From DSOI01 sp041394885 (GTDB lineage: Bacteria; Acidobacteriota; Terriglobia; Bryobacterales; Bryobacteraceae): a DNA stretch of 64,000 nucleotides. Shown in pieces: positions 16,401-25,382 of this stretch (the stretch's first letter is position 1; the number at the start of each line of letters is the position of its first letter). The DNA is taken from contig JAWKHI010000001.1 of assembly GCA_041394885.1 (NCBI GenBank), positions 372,001 through 436,000 on the forward strand, in the 5' to 3' direction. The notes under the pieces were generated by a model. The model searched no databases and was not told the DNA's origin. It saw only the letters and a program-made list of their open reading frames with translations. A program made the translations under genes and the position numbers.

Positions 16401-18154
16401 TCGAAGTGTTCCTCATGAGGATGCTTCTCCCTGGCCTCTTCGAGCATACGGACCTTGCGATCAAGATCCGGCTCTGCTTCCACCGAGCGGGCGATGGCGG
16501 CGATATCGGCGGACAGATTCTGGCGCTGACGTTCGCCCATATCCACGCGCAGGCTCTGGAACAGCGCATGGTCCGGGTACTGCTGCAGATAGTGATCGCA
16601 GATGGCGGAGGCCGCGGCGAAGTTGCCGCCTTCCACGTGTTTGCAGGCCTCCTCGTAGGAGCGCTTGATGGCGTCGTGCTCGGAGCGGATCTTGTTGTAG
16701 AACTCCTGATACCCCGCCGAGCGATCCGGCGTCATGGTTTCCGGCGAGCGGCGGTCAATCTCGAGCACCTTCTCGATGCGACCGAGCGCGGCGGTGATAT
16801 CGCCGCGATGCCAGGAGGAAAGCGCGCGTTGATAGTTCTCTTCTTTCTCCTTGCGCAGGCGGGCGTAGTCCTGCTCCTCGAGATCGATCTCAGCCATCAG
16901 CTGGGACGCTTCGGCGCTGGCCGGATTGGCCTGCAGCACGTTGCGGGCGGCGTCGCGGGCGGGCCCGAAGGCGAGGTTCTCGAGATGTTGCCGGGCGATG
17001 TTGAGCCACGCTTGCACCTGCTCGGCACTGCGCTGTCCCTCGATCTCAGCGCGCATGGCGGCGGCCTTGGCGTTCTGGGGGTCAACTTCGAGCACCTCCT
17101 GAATCTTCTGGAGGGCGAGCTGGTATTCTCCTTCGTCCAGGCGGCGGCGGGCGCTTTCGATCAACTGGCTGCTGGCGCGGTCCCGGAGCGCCTGATCGAC
17201 GGTGCGGCGGAGTGGGCGAATCTCGGGATGCAGGTGCCCTTCCGCCTCGAGTTGGCTGAGGATCTCCGAGGCGTAGTCGGGATCGCCAGTGGAAAGAGCG
17301 CGATCGACGCGCGCAAGGCGGGGCTGGATGCGGGAGGGGTCAAACCGGTCAATCGGCTGGCCGTGGAGCGCCTTCTGGAGAGACTCGCCGAATTCCCGGA
17401 TGTTCGAGAACCGGTGGAAGGGCTGCTTGGCCATCGCGGCGTGGACGATCTGGCTGACAGCCTGGCTGACGGCGGGGTTGAGGTCGCTCGCCGGCGGGGG
17501 GATCGCCTTGAGAATGGCCTGCACTACTTCATCGCGGGTGGATCCGGTGAAGGGCCGGCGCCGGGTGAGAGCCTCGAACGACACCACACCGAGCGCGAAA
17601 ATGTCGCACGCCGGAGTGGCGGGCTTCATCTCGAGTTGCTCCGGAGCCATGTAGTAGAGCGTCCCCTTGATGCCGATGGAGGTCTGGTGATCGACGAGGT
17701 GGGCAACGCCGAAATCGATGATCTTCACCGAGTCATCCCCGAGGACGAAGATATTGGACGGTTTGAGATCGCGATGGACCAAGCCGCGTTCGTGGGCGGC
17801 TTGGAGGCCGCGGCAAGCCTGGCTGATGATTTCGACGACGCGTTCCACGGTAAGACGTTGGGGCTCGTCCTTGATGAGCTTGTCCAGCGTGACGCCCGGT
17901 AGCAGCGGCATCACGAAATAGGGAACGCGGGCCCGCCCTTCCTCGATCTCACCGATGTCGTAGATGTCGACGATGTTGGGATGGTTGAGCGAGGAAAGGA
18001 CAGCGCATTCCTTGCGGAATAATTCGAGAGCGCCCGGATCGCGGGAATCGCGAATCGTCTTCAGAGCAACCTCGCGGCGGAGGTCCGCATCCCAGGCCAG
18101 GTAGACAACGCCCATGCCGCCCTCGCCAAGCACCTGCTTCCGTTCGTAGCGCAC
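13412..18154 (-). CDS. Large transmembrane Ser/Thr protein kinase with TPR-like and PEGA repeats
   Basis: The 1580-residue protein starts (GTG) directly with a PknB-type kinase domain (about 5-265): glycine loop LGEGGMGVVYLA, Lys in VALKTI, catalytic loop HRDLKPSN, DFG in IIDFGVAH and APE in YYMAPEQ. All catalytic residues are present. About 580 residues of TPR-like helices follow (for example YQLALQKIQEVLEVDPQNAK). A proline-rich stretch (about 855-955) leads to one membrane helix (PLIWLAPLALIPVAGAVLWF). Outside lie several PEGA-like modules (GFDVVFNVTPAEAKLQIGEQ; TNAPPGAQVLVDGRPVGEVG). The C-terminal 180 residues (DGWSTLGDL to FGFRGPIG) resemble a concanavalin-like fold of the DUF1080 kind. 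It probably couples extracytoplasmic ligand or wall binding to protein phosphorylation. Confidence 0.9.
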   Translation of the reverse strand: MRYERKQVLGEGGMGVVYLAWDADLRREVALKTIRDSRDPGALELFRKECAVLSSLNHPNIVDIYDIGEIEEGRARVPYFVMPLLPGVTLDKLIKDEPQRLTVERVVEIISQACRGLQAAHERGLVHRDLKPSNIFVLGDDSVKIIDFGVAHLVDHQTSIGIKGTLYYMAPEQLEMKPATPACDIFALGVVSFEALTRRRPFTGSTRDEVVQAILKAIPPPASDLNPAVSQAVSQIVHAAMAKQPFHRFSNIREFGESLQKALHGQPIDRFDPSRIQPRLARVDRALSTGDPDYASEILSQLEAEGHLHPEIRPLRRTVDQALRDRASSQLIESARRRLDEGEYQLALQKIQEVLEVDPQNAKAAAMRAEIEGQRSAEQVQAWLNIARQHLENLAFGPARDAARNVLQANPASAEASQLMAEIDLEEQDYARLRKEKEENYQRALSSWHRGDITAALGRIEKVLEIDRRSPETMTPDRSAGYQEFYNKIRSEHDAIKRSYEEACKHVEGGNFAAASAICDHYLQQYPDHALFQSLRVDMGERQRQNLSADIAAIARSVEAEPDLDRKVRMLEEAREKHPHEEHFDMALKSARQKRDLVNSIVAKARAFEDQGHFSEALSQWDILRNIHGQYPGIEFEYDRVQKRLEQQSRTESRARWAEQIDAAILAGDPARAGSLAKSALAEYPGDAELIALEKLASQGMQRSAEAQKLVEEARTHATTGNLEQSVDILRAARRVDPAGKMPRAALVDSLFKLASEKLETDWSKADELLTEASSIDPDHPQARSLTALIADRKRDSVVETHIARAREKQAAGDIAGAVAEVARGLSTYPLEARLTRLRASLERTTGEHKVPAAVPPPTSPPALREEAETIAVPFPPRVKPHSVPPPAPPPTQPAPAAKAPPVPPPPANRGTLPPASAPPAQARPTAPPPAKKPFPLIWLAPLALIPVAGAVLWFALGSRQPAEIPPSPPPLTDPEPAPLPPDGFDVVFNVTPAEAKLQIGEQDLGSGRQARLPAGTYEVVASADGFEPASFSIVAGPGSPPPEPVELKPAPTLVELSIGSGQAVFDGRTLRTVNGRASFTVGPGGHRVEISNALGKAAFQVRTATASIPVVEGFRSQGAFGAVVATYKDAATIHGPATAVFGGRSVNVPSGGLSLPGLPAGRQAATVSDGKERRQVGWEIRPAPGIYIYLMAPGLVDFLITSNEDGATVTVNGKPAGETAAGQLALQLTPGAYTVRVSKPGWGDSGDRKIDVRPGMRAEAFPLSPQMASLAITNAPPGAQVLVDGRPVGEVGSNGAFSQKVNPGSHTVGLRAPGQISKDLSRGFAAGQTIAVNARDLLTSAPTAGFVQLTLATPNANVTFSGGGERNKPVRPGRIQLPPGDYEFQAIAPGMPARRFPVTVRAGQTQDLEIRLGRDAPSLNPVSGDAALNAMEGGNWQEKDGWSTLGDLQSRYIALDGPAVVSFTVQGRGKTLGVFGGRREVRFMAAWRDSRNYVLFEMGDNLECKEVVNGKTENRGKVPLPKDAENVRITIRPTRIEVAVEGKTATFDAARFKSTSFLPGKFGFRGPIGIQKYSVQPAR

Positions 18155-18291
18155 GCTCAGCCATTGTATCGGGTTCCGGCGGACCTCTTCCCGGCCGTGG
18201 AGCTCCCGCCGCCCCGCATCGGGCCTGGTGCGCTATAGTGTTCCTTCCGAGCCGCCGCGTACGGTGGCTCGGTCACGTGATCCTCTAAGCA

Positions 18292-19539
18292 ATGACTCTC
18301 GAAAAATACTCCTTCGGCGTGGGCGACCGTTTCGCCCATCAGGCAGCGGCGCAGCTTCGCGCCTGTATGATGGCGGCCGGGCACGGCGTGGAAATCGTGC
18401 CGGTATGGAACAAGTCCAACCGGGAACACAACATCATCGGCTCCGAGCCGGTGAGCACGCGCGCGGCGGCGGACGCGGCCGTGGCGTCGCTCGGCTGGAC
18501 AAAGTCCTACTACGTGGACGCCGATCACATCAATCTGACCACGGTGGACCGCTTCGTCGCGGTGTCCGACTTCTTCACCATCGATGTGGCGGACTACATC
18601 GGCAAGCCGGCTGGCACGGACGCCGTGGAAGCATTCGCCGCCCGGCACCCGGAATTGACCGGCGAGATACGAATCGAGGGAATCGCCGAACCGTTCCAGG
18701 TGTCGCCCGAGAAGCTGCGATCCGTGACCACGCAGTACCTCTACGCGGTGACCGAGGCGGGAAAGATCTATCGCCACATCGAGGCCGTGAAGGGAAAGGG
18801 CCAATTCGTTCCCGAAGTTTCGATGGACGAAACCGACGCTCCGCAGACGCCGGACGAGCTGATCATCATTCTGGCCGCGATTGCGGACGAAGGGATTCCG
18901 ATTCAGACCATCGCGCCGAAGTTCACCGGCCGTTTCAACAAAGGCGTGGACTACGTGGGCGACGCGGCGCAGTTCGAACGCGAATTCCGCAACGATCTCG
19001 CGGTGATCGCGCATGCCATCGGCGCCTACGGACTGCCGGCGAACTTGAAGCTGAGCGTGCATTCCGGCAGCGACAAATTTTCAATCTATGCGCCCATCCG
19101 GCGGGCGTTGCGCGACACGGGCGCGGGTGTGCATCTGAAGACCGCCGGCACGACGTGGCTGGAAGAGTTGATCGGGATGGCCGAGGCCGGGGGCGCGGGG
19201 CTCGAGTTGGCGCGCGAAGTCTACGCGGACGCGTTCGGTCATCAACGCGAGCTTTGCGAACCCTACGCATCCGTGATCGACATTGACGCCGCCCGGCTGC
19301 CGGATCCAGCGGTGGTGCGGCAGTGGACCGGCGCCGAGTATGCGTCGGCGCTGCGGCATGACCAATCCAACTCCGCATACAATGCCGACCTCCGTCAGTT
19401 ACTCCACGTAGGTTACAAAGTAGCGGCGAAGATGGGCGAACGGTACCTGGAGCAATTACGCGCGTGCGAGAGCGATATTTCGCGGAACGTTACCACGAAT
19501 CTGTTCGAACGGCATATCCGGCCGTTGTTCCTCGATTGA
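18292..19539 (+). CDS. uxaE: Tagaturonate epimerase-family protein
   Basis: The 415-residue protein matches the UxaE family by length and motifs: FGVGDRFAHQAAAQ at the N-terminus, YYVDADHINLTTVDRF, TQYLYAVTEAGKIYRHIE, and the metal-site-like LKLSVHSGSDKFSIYAPIRR followed by HLKTAGTTWLEE. Members interconvert tagaturonate and fructuronate in hexuronate (pectin) breakdown; some family members have unproven substrates. It has no signal peptide and should be cytosolic. The gene stands alone between the kinase (divergent) and czcA (convergent, 16 nt gap). No other uronate genes are nearby. Confidence 0.82.
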   Translation: MTLEKYSFGVGDRFAHQAAAQLRACMMAAGHGVEIVPVWNKSNREHNIIGSEPVSTRAAADAAVASLGWTKSYYVDADHINLTTVDRFVAVSDFFTIDVADYIGKPAGTDAVEAFAARHPELTGEIRIEGIAEPFQVSPEKLRSVTTQYLYAVTEAGKIYRHIEAVKGKGQFVPEVSMDETDAPQTPDELIIILAAIADEGIPIQTIAPKFTGRFNKGVDYVGDAAQFEREFRNDLAVIAHAIGAYGLPANLKLSVHSGSDKFSIYAPIRRALRDTGAGVHLKTAGTTWLEELIGMAEAGGAGLELAREVYADAFGHQRELCEPYASVIDIDAARLPDPAVVRQWTGAEYASALRHDQSNSAYNADLRQLLHVGYKVAAKMGERYLEQLRACESDISRNVTTNLFERHIRPLFLD

Positions 19540-19555
19540 AGCAGCCATCGAGCAG

Positions 19556-22500
19556 TTAGAGCTCGCCGGTGTCGGGCCCGGCGTGAAACATCAGGAATAG
19601 AGACGGCAACACGATCAAGGTGAGAATGGTGGCCGACACGAGTCCACCGATGATCACTACAGCCAAAGGACGCTGAACTTCCGAACCAATGCCATGAGAG
19701 AGCGCCATAGGCAATAAGCCCAGCATGGCGAGCATCGAGGTCATAAGTACGGTGCGCAGCCGGTCCCGGGCGCCGTCGAAAACGGCATTGTATGGAGTTG
19801 CGCCCTTTTCCTGCAGGTGAATGAAGTGGCTGACCATGACCACTCCGTTGAGTACGGCTTGACCGAAAAGAGCGATGAATCCGATGGCAGCCGATACGCT
19901 GAGGTGAATTCCGGTGAAATAGAGTGCGAGGATTCCTCCCACCAGGGCGAAGGGCACGTTGAGCAGGATCAGCGCCGCGCTCTTGACTGTCTTAAAGGCC
20001 TCAAACAGCAGGACAAAGATCAAAAGCACACTGACCGGAATAATCATCAACAGGCGCTGCATCGCGCGTTGCTGATTCTCGAATTCGCCTCCCCATGTGA
20101 TGCTATAGCCCGGCGGCAGCTTCAAATTGTTGTTCACCACGCCTTCCATTTCCTCAACCAAACTACCCATGTCGCGATTCTTGATGAACACTCCGATCGC
20201 GGCCGCGCTCCGTCCGCCTTCGCGGCTGATATTGAGGATGCCTTCCTGCATCCCGATATGGGCTACCTGGTCCAACGGAACTTGCGAACCATCCGGCGCA
20301 TCGAGCAGCAAGCCCCGCAACGAATCCAGATTGCTGCGTTCGTTTTCCTGCAGACGAACCACGACGCTGAAGCGGCGCTCGCCCTCCCATATCTGCGTGG
20401 CCGGACGGCCGCCGAGCGCGGTCTCGATCACGTCCTCGATGTCGCCCACGTTGAGACCGTATCGCGCGGCGCGTTCCCGGTCAATCTGTATCTGCAGTTG
20501 GGGAATGGCGCCGGCGCGGTCCACGAAGGCGCGGCCGACGCCGCGCACCGGAGTGATGAGCTTCAGCACCTCGCCCATCTTCTCTTTGAGGATGGTCGAG
20601 TCGTCGCCGAACATCTTGATGACGATCTGGCCGTCGATCTGCGAAATCGATTCGAGAACGCTGTCACGGATGGGTTGAGAAAACGTCGGCTTGATGCCGG
20701 GCATGTCATCGAGCATCTTCTCCATCTTGTCGATCAGTTCTTCCTTGGTGACATTGGGGGCCCACTCGGTGACCGGCTTGAGGTCCACGAGCACTTCCGC
20801 CATGTTGATCGGCTTGGGGTCCGTGCCATCGTCGGGCCGTCCTGCTTGGGAGACCACGCGGGCTACTTCGGGAATGCGTAACAGATTGGCGCGGGCGTTG
20901 CGGAGAGAGCGCTGTACTTCCCCGGGTGCGATACCGGGCGGAAGAGTGAAGTTGATCCAGATGCTGCCTTCGTTGAGTTCCGGGAGGAACTCGGAGCCGA
21001 GGTGCGGCACCAGAGACAATGTGAACACCAGTGCGGCGGCGGAAACGGCCAGGATGAGTTTCGGGCTGAGGAGCGCGGAGGCGAGGATCCGTTTGTAAAT
21101 GGCCTGGGTGAACCTAACCAGTACATTCTCCTTCTCCGGTCCGGTCCGTCGCATGAGGAATGCGCAAAGTACGGGCACGAGCGTCAGCGAGAACACCAAT
21201 GACCCGATCAGCGCCGAAGTGATGGTGTAAGCCATCGGCGCGAAGATACGGCCTTCGTGACGCTGCAAGGTAAAGATAGGAATATGCGCGATGATGATGA
21301 TCAACATCGAAAAGAAGGTGGGGCGGCCTACCTGCGATGCGGCCTCCGCCACCAGTTCCTTGAACGATCCGTACTTATCCCGGTCGTGCGACGCCGCGCG
21401 GAAGATATTTTCCACCACGATCACCGCGCCGTCGACAATAATGCCGAAGTCCATGGCGCCGAGAGATAACAGGTTGGCGGGGATCCCTTTGATCGAGAGT
21501 CCGACGAATGTGGCGAGCAGCGACAGGGGGATGACGACGGCGACGATCGCGGCCGGAACCAGGCGGCCGAGAAACAGGAACAACACCAGACACACCAGCG
21601 CCGCCCCCTCACCGAGGTTCTTGAACACCGTGCTGAGTGTATTCCCGATCAGCCACGCACGATCATAGTAGGGTACTAACTCGACGCCTTTCGGTAAAAT
21701 ACTGCGATTCAACTCGTCGATCTTGTCCTTGACGCCCGCCAGCACGATCGACGGATTCTCACCCTTGCGCATGAGGATCGTCCCATTGACGATGTCGTCG
21801 ATCGCGTCCAGCCCCACCATTCCCTGGCGCTGCTGATATCCGATGTTCACCGTGGCGATGTCTTCAATCAGCACGGGGACGCCGTTGCGCTCGGCCACCA
21901 CCACCTTGCGGATGTCGTCCGGGGAGCGCAACAGGCCCATGCCGCGTATGATGAACTGCTGCTCACCTTGTTCGATGTACCCGCCCCCGGCGTTGAGATT
22001 GCTCCGTTCCAGGGCGGAGAAGATCTGCGCGAGCGTGACGCCGTGGGACTTCATCCGCGTCATGTCCGGCACCACCTGATGCTGCTTGATGAATCCGCCG
22101 CGGCCGATCACGTCCGCCACGCCTGGCACGAGTTTCAGGTTGCGCACCACGACCCAATCCATGATGCTGCGCAATTCCATCGCGTCGTACTTATCGGACT
22201 TCAGATAGACCCGGTAGATCTCGCCGATCGGGCTGGAAAGCGCCGCCAATTCCGGCTTGATGCCTTCGGGCAGATCCGCTGTCTGCAGCCGCTCGAGTAC
22301 CTGTTGCCGGGCGAAGTAGTTGTCGACGCCATCGTCGAAGGTGATGTAGGTGGAAGATAGCCCGAACTGCGTGTGGGAGAACAGTCGCACGGCATGCGGA
22401 ATGCCGCTTAACGCGATTTCGAGTGGGATCGTAACCTGTTTTTCTACTTCCTCCGATGCGTGACCGGGATAGAGCGTCACGACGGTTACCTGAATATCGG

Positions 22501-22627
22501 TTACGTCCGGGAAGGCTTCGATCGGCAGCGTCCGGAACGAGAAGATTCCGACGCCGATGAACATCGCCAGCGCCATCAGGACGAAAAGAGGCTGGTGGAT
22601 CGCGAAAAAGATGACCTTGCGGAGCAT
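19556..22627 (-). CDS. czcA: Heavy-metal RND efflux pump, inner-membrane subunit (CzcA type)
   Basis: The 1023-residue protein has the full RND architecture: a first membrane helix at 9-30, two large periplasmic loops and two groups of membrane helices. The fourth-helix motif LGAMDFGIIVDGAVIVVEN carries the Asp/Asp/Glu set (DFG, VDG, VEN) typical of the CzcA branch that exports divalent ions such as Co, Zn, Cd or Ni. The CusA branch for monovalent Cu/Ag differs here. It is the last gene of the czcCBA unit, 17 nt after czcB. The exact metal cannot be assigned from sequence reading. Confidence 0.93.
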   Translation of the reverse strand: MLRKVIFFAIHQPLFVLMALAMFIGVGIFSFRTLPIEAFPDVTDIQVTVVTLYPGHASEEVEKQVTIPLEIALSGIPHAVRLFSHTQFGLSSTYITFDDGVDNYFARQQVLERLQTADLPEGIKPELAALSSPIGEIYRVYLKSDKYDAMELRSIMDWVVVRNLKLVPGVADVIGRGGFIKQHQVVPDMTRMKSHGVTLAQIFSALERSNLNAGGGYIEQGEQQFIIRGMGLLRSPDDIRKVVVAERNGVPVLIEDIATVNIGYQQRQGMVGLDAIDDIVNGTILMRKGENPSIVLAGVKDKIDELNRSILPKGVELVPYYDRAWLIGNTLSTVFKNLGEGAALVCLVLFLFLGRLVPAAIVAVVIPLSLLATFVGLSIKGIPANLLSLGAMDFGIIVDGAVIVVENIFRAASHDRDKYGSFKELVAEAASQVGRPTFFSMLIIIIAHIPIFTLQRHEGRIFAPMAYTITSALIGSLVFSLTLVPVLCAFLMRRTGPEKENVLVRFTQAIYKRILASALLSPKLILAVSAAALVFTLSLVPHLGSEFLPELNEGSIWINFTLPPGIAPGEVQRSLRNARANLLRIPEVARVVSQAGRPDDGTDPKPINMAEVLVDLKPVTEWAPNVTKEELIDKMEKMLDDMPGIKPTFSQPIRDSVLESISQIDGQIVIKMFGDDSTILKEKMGEVLKLITPVRGVGRAFVDRAGAIPQLQIQIDRERAARYGLNVGDIEDVIETALGGRPATQIWEGERRFSVVVRLQENERSNLDSLRGLLLDAPDGSQVPLDQVAHIGMQEGILNISREGGRSAAAIGVFIKNRDMGSLVEEMEGVVNNNLKLPPGYSITWGGEFENQQRAMQRLLMIIPVSVLLIFVLLFEAFKTVKSAALILLNVPFALVGGILALYFTGIHLSVSAAIGFIALFGQAVLNGVVMVSHFIHLQEKGATPYNAVFDGARDRLRTVLMTSMLAMLGLLPMALSHGIGSEVQRPLAVVIIGGLVSATILTLIVLPSLFLMFHAGPDTGEL

Positions 22628-22644
22628 GGGATTGGTCCGGAGAG

Positions 22645-23862
22645 CTAGAGCGAAGCCTTCAGGTAGACAGCGCCTCTGGTGACGACACGCTGTCCGGTCT
22701 TAAGCCCTTTCTCCAGGCAGAAGCCGCCGTTGTACGGTTTTCCAAGTTCCACTTTCGACAGGACGAAGCGCCCAGGGGCTTGTTCGAGGAACACATAGTC
22801 CTGCCCCGCCAACCGGACGACGGCGGCATCCGGCACCCATACCTCCGGCGACGTCCCATCGGCGTAACGGAGCTGTCCGAACATGTCGGGACGCAGCCGG
22901 CCATCTCGATTGTCCAGCTCGGCGCTTACTTTGATCGTGCGTGTTTCGCTATCGACTGTGTCGGCAATCCGCGTGACGCGTCCGCGAAATGCTTCGTTCG
23001 GATACGCGATCAATTCGAGATTCACCGTGCCCCCCACCTTACAGAGCCGGATCTTACTCTCCGGGACTTGCGAAGTGGCCCAGACGCGGCTCAGGTCCGT
23101 GATCGTGACCAGGGCGGTATTGATTTCATTCCGATATTCGCCGTCCACTACGCTCACTTCGAGCACTTTTCCCGATACAGGCGCGGTGACGACGATCTGC
23201 TGCTGAAACACACCCGGTTTGAGACCGAGCAGTTCGAGGCGGCGCCGCGCCTGCTCCCTGGCTGTCTGGGCCTGTTCGAGCGACGACTTGGTGAGGGCCG
23301 CGGTGGTGCGCGCCGCCAGCACTTCCTTCTCCGCCACTGCCTGATGCTGGAACAGGTCAGAAATGCGAGACAGGTCAGCCTCCGCCTTGGCGACGGCCAG
23401 TTCGGCTTGCCGGACGGAGGTTTCGCTTTGCACGTAGGCGGACTCGACTTCAGCGACAAGCGGACTCTCAATCGCGACCAGGGGCTGGCCCTGCGAGACA
23501 GCGTCGCCGAGTTTGGTCATCACGCGCGCAATCCGCCCCGGCGCGGGCACCACGGCATGTCCAACGCGGTTGGGATTCGCCTCGATGCGTGCCGGAGCCG
23601 TAACTTCATCGGAAGGGACAGGGATGGTGTGGACTGCCTCGATCGTCATCTCTTGCAGTTCCGGCGCTTGTGGATCGAGCACTACGACGCCGTCGGGTAC
23701 CGGGGGCTTTTCGGTGCTCGCAGCCGCTGATTCCGCGGCGGCGGCGCCCTTTGCCGCGGCGCCCTTCATCTCCGCATCGGTTGAACCGCCGCATCCGGCC
23801 GCGAGCAGCGTGAGATATACGCCGAGCCCGGCCGCGATGGCCTGGGCAGGCTGCATTGTCAT
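22645..23862 (-). CDS. czcB: RND efflux periplasmic adaptor lipoprotein (CzcB type)
   Basis: The 405-residue membrane-fusion protein has a lipoprotein signal with lipobox LAAGC near residue 24. The biotinyl-lipoyl half motifs VVPAPGRIARVMTKLGDAVSQGQPL and VTAPVSGKVLEVSVVDGEY flank a coiled-coil hairpin (about 140-215). The beta-barrel and membrane-proximal parts follow. It joins CzcA to the outer-membrane channel CzcC. No His-rich metal-binding N-terminus is seen. Its start overlaps the czcC stop by ATGA. Confidence 0.92.
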   Translation of the reverse strand: MTMQPAQAIAAGLGVYLTLLAAGCGGSTDAEMKGAAAKGAAAAESAAASTEKPPVPDGVVVLDPQAPELQEMTIEAVHTIPVPSDEVTAPARIEANPNRVGHAVVPAPGRIARVMTKLGDAVSQGQPLVAIESPLVAEVESAYVQSETSVRQAELAVAKAEADLSRISDLFQHQAVAEKEVLAARTTAALTKSSLEQAQTAREQARRRLELLGLKPGVFQQQIVVTAPVSGKVLEVSVVDGEYRNEINTALVTITDLSRVWATSQVPESKIRLCKVGGTVNLELIAYPNEAFRGRVTRIADTVDSETRTIKVSAELDNRDGRLRPDMFGQLRYADGTSPEVWVPDAAVVRLAGQDYVFLEQAPGRFVLSKVELGKPYNGGFCLEKGLKTGQRVVTRGAVYLKASL

Positions 23863-25190
23863 TGGTTGATTCCTTTTTGCGCCGTACCGGCGGCGGAGTC
23901 CACGCTCGCCCCGGAAACGGCGTCCATCAGATAGAGGCTTCGCGCATAGTTGACCTGCGCCTCATGAAAGGTCTGCATTACGTCGTTGAAGGCGCGTTGC
24001 GCATCGAGAAACTCCACGAGGCTTGCTTCGCCGCGCCGGTATGAGTACTCTGTGGTGTCGCGGACGCTTTTCGCCTTGGCGAGCATTCCTCTTTCCACGC
24101 TGGCAAGCAGTTCCTTGGACACCGTGTATTGGCGCCACGCCCGCTGCACCTCCGATTGAATGGAGACCACAGTCGCTTCCGAACGCGCCTTGGCCAGGGC
24201 GATCTCGCGCTGCGCCCGGGCAATCTCACCCTGGTTCCTGTTGTAGACGCGGAGCGGCACGCTGAAGTAGACGCCCACCGAACTGCCCGACACGCCCCAG
24301 GCTGACTGACGCGTGTATTCCGCACCGATGGTGTAGTCAGTAACTCCGTTGGCCAGTTGGAGACGCAGGTCGGCTTGCGACCGGGCCTGGGTCCGCTGAG
24401 ACAACAGTAGATCCGGCCGGCGGGCGAGAGCCAGTTTCGCGATCTCCGATTCGGTGGTGGCAACCTCGTCCCGGCGTATCTCCGATTGGACCTCGAAACC
24501 GGGCGTGGTTTGCTTCCGGCCAATCAGGAGCTGAAGCCGCGTTTTGGCCTGATCCACTTGCAGCTGCGCCTGCTGCACGGCGGTGCGATACTGGAGCGCC
24601 GCAACTCGAGAACGCTCGAGTTCCACCTGGGCAAGGTCCCCACTGCGGAAACGCGCCTCATTGACGGCGACGACGCCCTCGAGGGAGCGAAGATTCTCCA
24701 TCGCGAGATTCAGCCGTTCGCGCGCCTCCTGCACGTCGACGAAAGCAGTCTGGACGCCGAACACGACCTGGCGCATGATCTCCCGGACACCCAGTTCGGC
24801 GAGCGTCTTTTCTTCGCGGGCGAGGGCGATGCGCTCCTCCCGCTTGTGGCCGCGCTCGAAAGGAAAGTCCGTGTGGAGATTGAGCTGATTGGGGCCGAGC
24901 GGAGTGTTGGGGTTGTAGGCCGCGCCGAGCAGATTTAGAGTTTGGCCGGCGACGGTGAGCACGGGGTTCGGGCGAAGGCGTGCGGTGATCTCACTGGCCT
25001 CGGCGACGCTGATGTTGAGACGCTCGGCGGCAAGGTCGAGATTGTTCGCGATCGCCTCATGCGTCGCCTGGTCGAGGGAAAGCGGCGGCGGCGCGACGGC
25101 TTCTGGAGGCTGCTGGGCCGCGGCGAGAGCGAAGGTCAGGCAGAGAGCGAGAGGAGCGAACTCGCTTCGAAGTCGGTACACAGGCTCCAT
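23859..25190 (-). CDS. czcC: RND efflux outer-membrane channel (TolC family, CzcC type)
   Basis: The 443-residue protein carries a signal peptide and two TolC-type outer-membrane efflux repeats with long amphipathic helices (LAAERLNISVAEASEITARL; ALAKARSEATVVSIQSEVQR). The start at 25190 is an ATG that gives a proper signal peptide; a TTG at 25229 falls within a hairpin and is less likely. It is the first gene of the czcCBA operon, divergent from the TonB receptor gene. Confidence 0.9.
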   Translation of the reverse strand: MEPVYRLRSEFAPLALCLTFALAAAQQPPEAVAPPPLSLDQATHEAIANNLDLAAERLNISVAEASEITARLRPNPVLTVAGQTLNLLGAAYNPNTPLGPNQLNLHTDFPFERGHKREERIALAREEKTLAELGVREIMRQVVFGVQTAFVDVQEARERLNLAMENLRSLEGVVAVNEARFRSGDLAQVELERSRVAALQYRTAVQQAQLQVDQAKTRLQLLIGRKQTTPGFEVQSEIRRDEVATTESEIAKLALARRPDLLLSQRTQARSQADLRLQLANGVTDYTIGAEYTRQSAWGVSGSSVGVYFSVPLRVYNRNQGEIARAQREIALAKARSEATVVSIQSEVQRAWRQYTVSKELLASVERGMLAKAKSVRDTTEYSYRRGEASLVEFLDAQRAFNDVMQTFHEAQVNYARSLYLMDAVSGASVDSAAGTAQKGINQ

Positions 25191-25216
25191 GATGTGGTGG
25201 CGGCGGAAAGATGGCA

Positions 25217-25274
25217 CTCCCTTCGGCAAGGGAGCGCCCGCACCGTCTTAACGGGGGTAGCCACCACCGCGGTG
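25217..25274. promoter_or_regulatory. Hairpin and palindrome in the czcCBA / TonB-receptor divergent promoter region
   Basis: The 192-bp gap between the two divergent genes contains a perfect 7-bp hairpin, CTCCCTT-CGGC-AAGGGAG (25217-25234). It lies 27 nt before the czcC start on the minus strand and so would be in the mRNA leader. The perfect 10-bp palindrome CACCGCGGTG (25265-25274) could be a regulator site. No metalloregulator gene lies beside it. Confidence 0.45.
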
Positions 25275-25382
25275 AAGCCATTTTCACAATCGCGAGAAAC
25301 CACGGGCGGCCCGCCGGCAACTTGGCTTGACATCCTTCATTTCTGCTGTCAGGATTGATTCGTATTCATTGTGGGAGAAACA

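Noticed and set aside
15272..17902. 876-codon open frame on the plus strand
   Set aside because: It lies opposite the kinase gene, whose motifs are certain; long antisense frames are expected at this GC content.
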